From: Candidatus Delongbacteria bacterium
GTDB taxonomy: Bacteria; JAGOEH01
Assembly (NCBI GenBank): GCA_017997825.1
Contig: JAGOEH010000031.1
Location: forward strand, 1 to 24,598
Direction: 5' to 3'
Length of the DNA stretch: 24,598 bases
Shown here: positions 15,601 through 22,977 of the stretch, in pieces
Numbering within the stretch: position 1 is the stretch's first letter
How the letters are laid out: every line of letters begins with the position of its first letter
Position numbers and translations under genes: made by a program
The notes under the pieces: generated by a model
Database searches by the model: none
Seen by the model: only the letters and a program-made list of their open reading frames with translations
What the model was told of the DNA's origin: nothing

Positions 15601-18281
15601 GGAACGATCGAATTGCCTTCCCGATCGCTCAACTCCAGATTGACATAGATCCCGTCCTGATAGCGCCAATGAGTGAAAGTCTGATAGACCAGTTCCAGTT
15701 CCAGCGGGTCTCCTTCAATCATCGGAACAACCGGAATCTGCTGAATTCTTAGGCGGATCGAGGCCGTATCGATTCCGCTTTGATCATCCGCCAGCCGAAT
15801 CCGGATGGGAGAATCCACCGGCACATTGATGGAATAGGGCTGGGGATACAGACTGATAATCGACGGCGGGGTATCATCCCAGTTACAGGTCGTAAACTGG
15901 TAAACCAGTGACCAGGGACTGCTGTCGGCCGGGTTGATCGATCGGACCTGCCAGTAATAGGTTCGCCGATAGTTGAGACTGTCGATCCATAGGGTGGTAT
16001 CGGCCAGATCGAACCGCTCCGTCCACCCTTGGGACTGGGACAAGGTGGAATCAGGCCCCAGCCGGAAGTGATAAAACTGAGCCTGATCGGAATGATGCCA
16101 TATAAATTGAGTCGGGATCGGAACATGCCGGGCATGATGGGCCGGTTGGATCAGTTCCGGAACGGCCGGGGATTGCCATCCCCAACTGTTCATTATTCCC
16201 GGAGTTCCTCCGTTCGTTCGGCTCTCTTTCCAGTTTTCAGGTTGGGTGTTGTCCAGATCCGGCGACCGGAGTTCCAGTGATGCTCCCTTACCATTGGGCG
16301 CGGTCGGCCAAGGCGATGCACTCTTATAGAAGACCGAATCGACCGGATTGTCATCGGTATCGATCAATACCACCGCTTCACCGCTGTTATTGAGGCTTCC
16401 CCCATCCCATTGACGGGCCGTTCCAGCCGGGTAAACCTGCCGGAAACCGATGGTATCGACCGTTAAAACCAGATATTCTCCGGGTTCCAGCCTGTCCCCT
16501 TCCTCAAATTGATGCTCGATTCCCCGGTTGAACCGGTATCCGGCCAGTTCCACCATACCCGTATCGGCATTGTAAAGCTCGATGAACTCACTTCGGTCTT
16601 CCCCGGAAGGATTATACATGATCTCATTAATGATCAGTCTGGGAATATTTTTTCGAATTTTACCGGAACCGGTGATGGTGACCGAGTACTCACCCAGATT
16701 GCTCAGGATCTGATAGGTATCGTGATAGGTCAGGCTGCCTGGGGGACTAAAACGGATCCTGACCGAACAGGTTTGTCCGGGCGCGACCGGAATTTGGATG
16801 ATGCTATCGCCCTCAAAGGCTGTATTAAGCAATAATGACCCGTGATGAATCATGAAATCGGCATTCCCTTTGTTTTCAATCATCAGGATCGCTTGTGCCG
16901 TGTCACCGATCCGGACTTTGCCGAAATCGAGGGGATTGGGAGTGAAGACCGGCAATGCGGTTGGAACCAGACGGGTATTGAGCCCGCCCGGACTGCCTCC
17001 CGGAACCAGGCTGGCCGACCAGTTGATACCGTTATTGTTGTCCAGTTCCCAATCGTTCAATTCCAGTGATGGCCCTTTTCCGTTGGCATCGGTCGGCCAG
17101 GGGGATTGGCTGCTGTACAGTACCGAATCCAACGTGATCCCATCCGGATTCTCCACTACAATAGCTTCCCCGGTATTGTTCAGACTGCCGCTTTTCCACT
17201 GGCCATCGGCCGGCCAACCATAACGGTTGATAAAGGCGGCAGTATCTCGCGCCAGAACCCGGTATTCTCCGGTTCCTATTCCGAATCCGGCAGGCAAGGT
17301 CAACTCGACACCCGACGTCAGCCGATATCCCTCCAGATCGATCCATTCCGGCTCAGGATTGAAAAGCTCGATAAATTCCAGACTATCCTCTCCCGAAGGA
17401 TTATACATGATTTCATTGATGACCAGCCGATAAACCGGATAGGCCTTTTTCCCGGTTCCCGATAAAGGAATGGTATCAATCCCCGCATTCCCCATGATTC
17501 TGAGGCTGTCATGGTATGGCATGACTTCGGAAGGACTGAATCGGACCGCTAATTTCAGGCTTTCAGCCGGTAACAGGGTAAAGGGCGGAGATGGAGTGAC
17601 CGAAAAGATCACAGGCCTCGATTGCTCCCACCCCGTTATGATATAATCGGCCAGTCCCTGATTGAGGATGATCAATTCCCGGATTACGGGCTGACCGATC
17701 GGAACCGAACCGAATTCGATGCTGGATGGCATGAAAAGGGGAGATGGAACCGGCCGGCTCAGGCTGTTCAGACTGCCGGGGGTACCGCCGGCATCCAGGC
17801 CGGCTCCCCAATTCTCCGGCTGCAGATTATCCAGTTCGGGCGACTTCAGTTCCAATGAGGGACCGCTTCCATTGGCGGCGCTCGGCCATCCCAATCCCGG
17901 ACGGTAATAGACCGAATCCACTTTACTCGAAGCGGCATTCAGCAGAACAATGGCTTCACCGGTATTGCTGAGGGTCCCGCTCCATTTGAATCCGGCCGCA
18001 AATCCATAAATCTCGCGGAAACGAGCCGTATCCTTGGTGATCACCAGATACCCGCCCGAATCCAGCAGGGTCCCGGCCGGAAACACCATTTCTACTCCGC
18101 GGGTCAACCGATATCCTTCCAGACTGATTCCACCAGGTCCCGGATTGTACAATTCAATAAATTCAGCTTCATCATCCCCAATGGGATTGTACATGATTTC
18201 ATTGATGATCGGATCGGCACCGGATACCCTGAACCATCCGAGCAACACCCAAAGCAACGGACAGATCCAAGAGATTTTCAT
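12615..18281 (-). CDS. large secreted protein with three lamin-tail domains and C-terminal sorting tail
   Basis: From ATG 18281 the product has 1,888 residues. The signal peptide is MKISWICPLLWVLLGWF... with cleavage near VSGA. Three lamin-tail (LTD) domains begin at about residues 25, 287 and 547, each opening with xIINEIMYNPxG and containing EFIEL(Y/F)N, and each ending near GxPGxxN. Two ASPM-SPD2-Hydin-like beta domains (about 175-280 and 440-540; FGxVxIG and RFSP motifs) separate them. A long run of fibronectin-III/Ig-like modules follows (about 700-1790). The last 90 residues form the FlgD-like/type-A sorting tail (AYPNPF, ITIYDLMGRKV, WNGRDQ, ASGIYL). This suggests export by a type IX-like route and display on the surface. 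The frame is open up to 18347, but those extra residues overlap the promoter; GGAGGAGGAGG just before 18281 decides the start. Confidence 0.9.
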   Translation of the reverse strand: MKISWICPLLWVLLGWFRVSGADPIINEIMYNPIGDDEAEFIELYNPGPGGISLEGYRLTRGVEMVFPAGTLLDSGGYLVITKDTARFREIYGFAAGFKWSGTLSNTGEAIVLLNAASSKVDSVYYRPGLGWPSAANGSGPSLELKSPELDNLQPENWGAGLDAGGTPGSLNSLSRPVPSPLFMPSSIEFGSVPIGQPVIRELIILNQGLADYIITGWEQSRPVIFSVTPSPPFTLLPAESLKLAVRFSPSEVMPYHDSLRIMGNAGIDTIPLSGTGKKAYPVYRLVINEIMYNPSGEDSLEFIELFNPEPEWIDLEGYRLTSGVELTLPAGFGIGTGEYRVLARDTAAFINRYGWPADGQWKSGSLNNTGEAIVVENPDGITLDSVLYSSQSPWPTDANGKGPSLELNDWELDNNNGINWSASLVPGGSPGGLNTRLVPTALPVFTPNPLDFGKVRIGDTAQAILMIENKGNADFMIHHGSLLLNTAFEGDSIIQIPVAPGQTCSVRIRFSPPGSLTYHDTYQILSNLGEYSVTITGSGKIRKNIPRLIINEIMYNPSGEDRSEFIELYNADTGMVELAGYRFNRGIEHQFEEGDRLEPGEYLVLTVDTIGFRQVYPAGTARQWDGGSLNNSGEAVVLIDTDDNPVDSVFYKSASPWPTAPNGKGASLELRSPDLDNTQPENWKESRTNGGTPGIMNSWGWQSPAVPELIQPAHHARHVPIPTQFIWHHSDQAQFYHFRLGPDSTLSQSQGWTERFDLADTTLWIDSLNYRRTYYWQVRSINPADSSPWSLVYQFTTCNWDDTPPSIISLYPQPYSINVPVDSPIRIRLADDQSGIDTASIRLRIQQIPVVPMIEGDPLELELVYQTFTHWRYQDGIYVNLELSDREGNSIVPLDYYFVTVPDTDPPIFTQMPVIHHLSPGSVMGQWKNNEPCYGYWRVGERLWCDSAADTLHHPVLDSLEHLTSYAWSIWSVDTAGNSSQILNDTLITGEYPDTVRPGLAQEPRLIYSLSDRIGLELLFNEPVELEFNYGLDSTDLDHQWEDDHYGVSKIIQLDHLSASNRYWYRIALRDRSGNPMALPIRSFYTPALDDRSPEYLTQPRISLIDGNRIGLEFVTNRALLSSLILNKLNSGLDPITSHTLYPSSHHVHWFSDLSIGQTYHFQAEIYLDSDGERIPSQTASLILGDSGSSVHDPPMLRIFHWSVYRGVYSVWIRLYTDPISRPEIIRWPIGSEDSLHYRATEWSNRHWIRINNLKPGTEYGYQVRFENPAGGYYRVSQTLIHYDPVESRNGMDSGADGTLEKRGEFGADDRDNEILKSNQTGLNGGFTTRMGEQAIPPRFVYYPVVDRIGTDGAWIRFETDQPVTYRLMVNKVNRYHHAIRKGAIDAGRRLLQSDRTIDQDGCGGIPESQADLCGRPLDAECVVLESGEYHYHHECELSCLESASDYKLTVEIRNPQGMARQSDTLEFMTMTRLQPINVFLHPAQILIPDSSHLWIHAHTRYPAIFELAVTPIEVMRIWGAEANVSSGTRSFLSWIKMVYDWQHSVHQPIDGLSSGKDYRVEIRARDQRTACPELFQTMEFRMERNGTSPLSIGSGNPEWSLMRESVTDMEWETNRPSWFNLRYWIPGSSDTLEVTSWQVDVKHRARLSGLIPNVRYGWRLTVYNGDNEMDRLIRGGILSAVRSPDDVPPVSPERLTGYYSPEPSMIRLSWLGVRQAGAYDIERSENGMEYRRIISAWGDTLFEDDRIQSDQTYIYRVTALDTYDQGLRSDPSPGCEIYTGISGLSAADQAESFKIRAYPNPFSDRICLGIISTEKNRPARMPLVITIYDLMGRKVFQSQQTMPGWEMVRLEWNGRDQKNREVASGIYLMVISMGSRREWLKIVRLK

Positions 18282-18296
18282 ACCCCTCCTCCTCCT
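18282..18296 (-). promoter_or_regulatory. repeated purine-rich ribosome-binding site of the lamin-tail gene
   Basis: Minus strand GAGGAGGAGGAGGGGT directly precedes ATG 18281, giving several overlapping AGGAGG sites with 3 to 9 nt spacing. This fixes the start and implies strong translation. Confidence 0.7.
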
Positions 18297-18318
18297 CATC
18301 GTGTTATTAATTATTCTC

Positions 18319-18347
18319 AATATAATCGATAAAAAATCTTTTGTCAA
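18319..18347 (-). promoter_or_regulatory. sigma70 promoter of the lamin-tail gene
   Basis: Minus strand TTGACA (18347-18342), 17-bp spacer, TATATT (18324-18319): a near-consensus promoter with a leader of about 30 nt. It diverges from the promoter at 18553-18581. The stretch 18348-18552 between them shows only a weak hairpin (CCCCA...TGGGG, about 18413-18435) and no gene. Confidence 0.75.
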
Positions 18348-18552
18348 CTATCGCTAAAAAGGTAACTCTTTTTATCGCTTTACAATCTCAACCAATGAGG
18401 ATATCGGAGATGCCCCAGTTTTTACTCTGATGGGGTAATGATCCGATCCGGATAAAATCCTGATTGGATCAATAAATAAAAATGCTCCATTATCCGAAGG
18501 AATGAACAGGCTGAAAAAGAGCAGCCCTCGTCCGGATTCAGAAAATAAGTTA

Positions 18553-18581
18553 TTGACAAAGAATAATCCATGTATTAGATT
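18553..18581 (+). promoter_or_regulatory. sigma70 promoter of the barrel-transglutaminase gene
   Basis: TTGACA (18553-18558), 17-bp spacer, TAGATT (18576-18581). The leader to ATG 18673 is about 85 nt. Confidence 0.65.
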
Positions 18582-18672
18582 GATGAATAGATTCCCGATC
18601 CAAAGTCCGGAATTTTCGAGTGTTTTTTAAAAGACTGAAAGGTATCGGGAATGATCAACCGATCGACGCACC

Positions 18673-21021
18673 ATGAATAATAAACGTTTGAGCTCCCTGT
18701 TCATCATCCTGATGTTTGTTTTTCTGACCGGAATGATGATTCCGGATCCGATATCAGCCAATCGATTACCGGGAATCGGATCCCGAGCCTTGGCGCTGGG
18801 CCGGTCATTTGTGGCGATGTCCGATGATGGTACTGCCATCTACTATAATCCGGCCGGATTATCGCTCCTCCAGCGTCAGGAAATCAATCTTCACTATGCC
18901 GATCTTTACGGGATCGATTTAAAAAACTCCTATTTTTCATATACCTTGCCCATCCATGACCATTCCTCACTGGGAATGGACTGGTACTATCTGGGACAGA
19001 ACGAATCGGATTTCGACTATTCCACCAACAAGATCGGTCTGGCCTGGGGATACCGCCTGAACCGGCTGATGATCGGAATCAAGCCCAGCTACTTCAGAAC
19101 CAATGTCAGTTGGAATTCCAGGAATTATGCCCGGGGGAACGGCTGGACACTGGATGCAGGGGTACTCTTCCAACTCTCGCCCCATCTGCGGCTTGGAATG
19201 AGCGGGCTCAATCTCTACAACCGGATCAGTTACGGAGACGGAAAATGGCATGCCTATTTCGATCCGGAATACACCGTTGCGGTTAGTTATATGCCGACCT
19301 CGAACCTGACGATGGCCGGTTCCTTTTACCATGACCGATTGTCGATCGGAAGCGAATACAGTTGGAACGAATGGGTGTTTTTGCGAATGGGTTATCAGAA
19401 TCGTTTTTTTTCCGGGCATGCCATCCGGGTTTCGGACAACAACGACCTGGGATCCGGTCTGACATTCGGAGCCGGACTGCAATACCGGTTCATGAGACTG
19501 GACTATTCATACAGCCGGGACTATGATTTGGGCATGAATCACCATTTCTCGCTGATGTTTTATTACAACCCGGAGATTGTTACTATCCGTGAAGCCAACC
19601 TGAAATATCAACCGATCTATAAATCACTGTATCCGTTTTATGAAAACGAGGAATCCTTCATCTATGTGGTGATCAAAAACTCCGATACCCAGCCGGTCAA
19701 AGCCCGGATCAAGGTCCTGATCCCTTACCTGATGAGCGAGTTTTATGAAGAGGAGAATGAACTGCCTCCCCAGAGCATCAATACCGTCAGACTGGGCATC
19801 AAATTCCGGAACCAATTATTGACCCATTCCGATGCGGGGATGGATCACATTGTTCAGCCGGTGGTACAGGTAGAGTATGTCAAGGATAAGACCCGGAAGA
19901 AGAGTGAACGCAAGCTTTCCGCGTTGTATATCATGGGCCGGGGCAAAATTCAATGGACCGATAACCAGTTGGCGGCGGCTTTTGTGACGGCCGACAATCC
20001 GGGGATAGAGTCTCTGGCCCGTGAATCGGTTAAACAGTGGTATGCCCGACTACAGCAGGCCAATCTGGATGATCCGATCGGACGAGCCATACTGATGTTT
20101 GATGTGATCGGGAAAATGGGAATCATCTATAATCCCGATCCCAACACCCCCTATCAGAAAGTCGGCCGGGATTCCCGGATTTTTGATCATATCCAGTACC
20201 CCTCACAGCTTTTGAAAAGCAAAATCGGTGATTGCGACGATTGCTCGGTGCTGATGTCCGCCCTGTTGGAGAATCTGGGTATTTCGACCTGCCTGCTGGA
20301 TGTAACCGATCCCGATCAGGGTCATCTATTCATGATGTTCGATACCGGAATCCCGCTGGAACAGGCCTCATCCCGGTTCATCTCCCCGGATGAATATATT
20401 CCCTATCAGGGGCGAGCCTGGATACCGATCGAGGTCACCCAGTTCGGGCGAAGCTTTCAGGAAGCGTATCGCTACGGCATGCAGGAGTATCGCCGTTGCC
20501 GGGAAAGCGGATACTTAAAGATCGTCGATGTCGGTCAATCCCGCCGGATCTATCAGGCCGGCCAGGTCGAACCGGCCGAGTGGAACCTGCCATCACCTCC
20601 ATCGGTCGATAGCCTGCTCTGTTCTGACCTGGATTGGTTCAAACAGCGCTATACCGCTGTCTGCCGACTGGAACGCCCCATGACCCGTCCGGAGGATTAT
20701 TATGAAGCCGGGACCTGCCTGCTGAATTACCAACAACTGGATTCAGCCGCTCCGCTTCTGCTGCAGGCCATCCGTCTGGATTCCACCCTGGCTGATGCCC
20801 ATAACGCCCTGGGTGTCATCCATACCCGAAACCGGAATTATCCGGAAGCGGAAGCCTCCATCAAACGCGCCATCGAACTGGAACCGGACAATTACGGTTT
20901 TAAAATCAACCTGGCCATCCTGTTTCACCTGATCGGTAACAAAGAGGCCGCCCAGCATGAAATCCAATCCATTCCGGCCGACAGTTACCCGATCCCTGAA
21001 GAACTGTTGAAATCACCTTAA
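18673..21021 (+). CDS. PorV-like outer-membrane barrel fused to transglutaminase-like domain and TPRs
   Basis: A 782-residue envelope protein. The signal peptide (1-29) is followed by a PorV/UPF0164-type beta-barrel (about 30-300), which opens with the family's GIGSRALALGRSFVAM and GTAIYYNPAGLS and has alternating aromatic strands. Then come a beta-sandwich-like section (about 300-430) and a transglutaminase-like papain-fold domain (about 445-600) with Cys521 in IGDCDDCSVL, His551 in DQGHLFMMF and an acidic residue (Glu587) in AWIPIEV, where Asp is usual. The C-terminal part carries TPRs (about 672-765; ADAHNALGVIHTRNRNYPEA is a clear unit). PorV proteins escort type IX cargo at the outer membrane; coupling to a transglutaminase-like domain is unusual. 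There is no clear Shine-Dalgarno before ATG 18673. The next gene begins about 19 nt after the stop, so they form an operon. Confidence 0.82.
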   Translation: MNNKRLSSLFIILMFVFLTGMMIPDPISANRLPGIGSRALALGRSFVAMSDDGTAIYYNPAGLSLLQRQEINLHYADLYGIDLKNSYFSYTLPIHDHSSLGMDWYYLGQNESDFDYSTNKIGLAWGYRLNRLMIGIKPSYFRTNVSWNSRNYARGNGWTLDAGVLFQLSPHLRLGMSGLNLYNRISYGDGKWHAYFDPEYTVAVSYMPTSNLTMAGSFYHDRLSIGSEYSWNEWVFLRMGYQNRFFSGHAIRVSDNNDLGSGLTFGAGLQYRFMRLDYSYSRDYDLGMNHHFSLMFYYNPEIVTIREANLKYQPIYKSLYPFYENEESFIYVVIKNSDTQPVKARIKVLIPYLMSEFYEEENELPPQSINTVRLGIKFRNQLLTHSDAGMDHIVQPVVQVEYVKDKTRKKSERKLSALYIMGRGKIQWTDNQLAAAFVTADNPGIESLARESVKQWYARLQQANLDDPIGRAILMFDVIGKMGIIYNPDPNTPYQKVGRDSRIFDHIQYPSQLLKSKIGDCDDCSVLMSALLENLGISTCLLDVTDPDQGHLFMMFDTGIPLEQASSRFISPDEYIPYQGRAWIPIEVTQFGRSFQEAYRYGMQEYRRCRESGYLKIVDVGQSRRIYQAGQVEPAEWNLPSPPSVDSLLCSDLDWFKQRYTAVCRLERPMTRPEDYYEAGTCLLNYQQLDSAAPLLLQAIRLDSTLADAHNALGVIHTRNRNYPEAEASIKRAIELEPDNYGFKINLAILFHLIGNKEAAQHEIQSIPADSYPIPEELLKSP

Positions 21022-21026
21022 TCCTG

Positions 21027-21042
21027 AAAGGAGTCCATCATC
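21027..21042 (+). promoter_or_regulatory. Shine-Dalgarno followed by ATC instead of ATG
   Basis: AAAGGAG (21027-21033) is perfectly placed for a start at 21040 (6-nt gap), but that codon is ATC (so is 21037). The nearest conventional start, TTG 21061, is 27 nt from the site. Confidence 0.6.
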
Positions 21043-21792
21043 TCGCGCCTGATCTATTGTTTGATTTTAGTATGCATGATCCCGATATCCCGGGATTTAT
21101 CGGCATCGGATACCCATTCCCCTGATGTCACCCCCCTCGTGCGAATCGTTGTCATCGGATCCTCCACCTCGACCGGCGCCGGAGCCGGCAGCCCCGATAA
21201 AAACTGGGTCAATCGATATCAAACCTATCTGCATGATATCAATCCGTCTTATCAGGTCTATAATCTGGCCAAAAAAGGAAATTCCACTTACAAAATTCAA
21301 CCTGATGGCAGCTTTCCTCCCAACAACCGTCCCATGCCGGATTCCGGCTACAACATCACATCCGCTCTGAAATACAACCCTCATGCCATCATTATCAATC
21401 TGCCCAGCAATGATGCCACCGCCAATATTCCCATATCGGAACAACTCAAGAATTACGATAATGTCCTATCGATCGCTCACGACCACCATATCCCGGTCTG
21501 GATCACCACCCCCCAGCCCAGAAACCTGCCCGATTCACAGCGGGTTCTGCAGAAAACCATGAGTGATTCCACCCTGGCCCGTTACCATCCCTATGCCATC
21601 GATCTGTGGAGTATTCTGGCCGATCCGGAGGGACGAATCAAATCCAAATTCGATTGCGGAGACGGGACCCATCTGAATGATATCGGGCACGAAATCATCC
21701 TGTTTCAGGTCATTCGGGCCGGAATCATCGATCGGATTATTTCCGATCGATCGAAATGCGCCAATCCTGATAACCGCTCATCGGATAGATAA
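21040..21792 (+). CDS. secreted SGNH/GDSL-family hydrolase, non-standard start
   Basis: An SGNH-fold esterase or deacylase of about 250 residues. Numbering from TTG 21061 (243 residues), block I is VVIGSSTSTGAG with Ser35 as the expected nucleophile; block III is NLPSND (113-118); block V is DGTHLNDIGH with Asp201 and His204. From the ATC at 21040 the N-terminus reads (M)SRLIYCLILVCMIPISRDLSA, a proper signal peptide with a basic n-region. From TTG 21061 it loses the basic residue and is too far from the SD. I therefore place the start at 21040 and treat ATC as either a true non-canonical initiator, a mutation, or a sequencing error. It follows the barrel-transglutaminase gene in the same operon and is closed by a strong hairpin. 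The substrate is unknown (acylated glycans are common for the family). Confidence 0.85.
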   Translation: MSRLIYCLILVCMIPISRDLSASDTHSPDVTPLVRIVVIGSSTSTGAGAGSPDKNWVNRYQTYLHDINPSYQVYNLAKKGNSTYKIQPDGSFPPNNRPMPDSGYNITSALKYNPHAIIINLPSNDATANIPISEQLKNYDNVLSIAHDHHIPVWITTPQPRNLPDSQRVLQKTMSDSTLARYHPYAIDLWSILADPEGRIKSKFDCGDGTHLNDIGHEIILFQVIRAGIIDRIISDRSKCANPDNRSSDR

Positions 21793-21912
21793 ACAACCAT
21801 TGATATTTTATTGCGAATCGATGCGGTCCAAAACTTAGAATGTAATGGTAGGAATCATTAAAGGCACTTCAGTACCATCAGATACTGAATAAAATGAAGC
21901 GTCAGACAAACC

Positions 21913-21965
21913 GGGCCATAACCGGCCGGATCCTCATCAGCGATGATCGACCGGGGTTATGGCCC
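21913..21965. terminator. large bidirectional hairpin between converging genes
   Basis: A perfect 11-bp stem GGGCCATAACC (21913-21923) / GGTTATGGCCC (21955-21965) with a GC-rich interior. It sits between the converging SGNH and Yip1-like genes and could stop both transcripts; the T-run is poor (TTGTGTATT). A second perfect 7-bp hairpin, TTCAGTA / TACTGAA, lies at 21868-21889. No gene is visible in 21793-21976. Confidence 0.6.
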
Positions 21966-21976
21966 TTGTGTATTAT

Positions 21977-22651
21977 CTAGTGTTGGAACCTGGCCCCCAA
22001 AGAAGCCATGAATCCGGAGATTATCACCACAATCACCCAGTAAACGACTGAAATCCAGATCCCTTTGGAGCGGGGAACATTGTAAATAACTGATAATCCC
22101 ATCCCCAGAGCGATCACATACCATATCTCAAACGGGTTGATGGAGGCCATAATAGCATAGAGCACCCGGTTGACATTTTCCGGATCGAATAAGGCATGCA
22201 GACTGATGACATTCAGATCCATAGCGGAAGTCACCGATTCAGTCCCTTTAATCATCAGATTGATCAGATTGAATAGTCCGGAGATGGTCGTGATGACATT
22301 GGCATAAACCACCATACAGAATAATTGCATAAAAGAGGCACTGACCTTAAACGCCATTCCCACCACCATGATGACGACCGCGGCAATGGCCCATTTGATC
22401 AGAAGCCCGATGGGAGCCATTAACACTCCGACATAGCTGAAAATCCGGACATATTTCATGGCGTTTTCAGCCGCTTCGGGGGATAGCGATTCAAGCTGAC
22501 GCGCACCCAAAGCTCCGGCATACGGCAATGTGAGCCATCCAATAATGATACTGATGATTCCGAGGATAATAAAGGCTTTGACCCATTGGGGTTGTTCCTT
22601 GATCTTTTCCGCTACCGCTGAAGGATTGGTGATGAACTGAATCAAATCCAT
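21977..22651 (-). CDS. Yip1-domain-like membrane protein
   Basis: From ATG 22651 the product has 224 residues with five hydrophobic segments and a short amphipathic N-terminus (MDLIQFITNPSAVAEKIKEQ), the layout of bacterial Yip1/YIF1-domain proteins, which often begin with a phrase like FxxPxxxxxxI. The function of bacterial members is not known. The frame is open to 22744, but those residues overlap the promoter; GGAAG 7 nt before 22651 fixes the start. Confidence 0.75.
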   Translation of the reverse strand: MDLIQFITNPSAVAEKIKEQPQWVKAFIILGIISIIIGWLTLPYAGALGARQLESLSPEAAENAMKYVRIFSYVGVLMAPIGLLIKWAIAAVVIMVVGMAFKVSASFMQLFCMVVYANVITTISGLFNLINLMIKGTESVTSAMDLNVISLHALFDPENVNRVLYAIMASINPFEIWYVIALGMGLSVIYNVPRSKGIWISVVYWVIVVIISGFMASLGARFQH

Positions 22652-22742
22652 CGATATTCTTCCTTTCTGGAGGGTGAATGTTAAGATTATGGAATGAAGC
22701 ATTCCCATATCGTCATGATTGGGTTCAGAGCCATTTTTGATC

Positions 22743-22770
22743 AATATATTTTATTTCAATAAAAAGTCAA
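22743..22770 (-). promoter_or_regulatory. sigma70-like promoter of the Yip1-like gene
   Basis: Minus strand TTGACT (22770-22765), 16-bp spacer, TATATT (22748-22743). The leader to ATG 22651 is about 85 nt. Confidence 0.65.
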
Positions 22771-22824
22771 GTTTAAAAAGCTTGTCAACCAACCTAATTT
22801 TTCATGAGGGCTATAATAGATTTA

Positions 22825-22859
22825 AACAAAAAACATCCATCGATCGGTTATCGATCAAT
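22825..22859 (-). terminator. intrinsic terminator candidate after the acyltransferase gene
   Basis: Minus strand: an 8-bp stem (ATTGATCG 22859-22852 / CGATCGAT 22846-22839, one G-T pair), 5-nt loop, then GGATGTTTTTTGTTT. It lies about 120 nt after the stop at 22978. A stronger 9-bp hairpin without a T-run, AGGCCGATG (22879-22887) / CATCGGCCT (22902-22910), lies between. Confidence 0.5.
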
Positions 22860-22977
22860 ACCCCTGAACACAGACTATAGGCCGATGTCTGACTATTTGA
22901 GCATCGGCCTTATTAAAATCTTGATTATTCAGTGATCACGGTATCATCGAATGCTCACTATAAAAAAGCAATGCATC

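Noticed and set aside
15749-16135. Open frames of 100-128 codons overlapping the lamin-tail gene in other frames and on both strands
   Set aside because: They follow from the codon bias of the real gene, have no ribosome sites and no recognisable domains.
18967-19482. 171-codon minus-strand frame opposite the barrel gene
   Set aside because: Antisense to a clear barrel domain; no promoter, SD or protein family.
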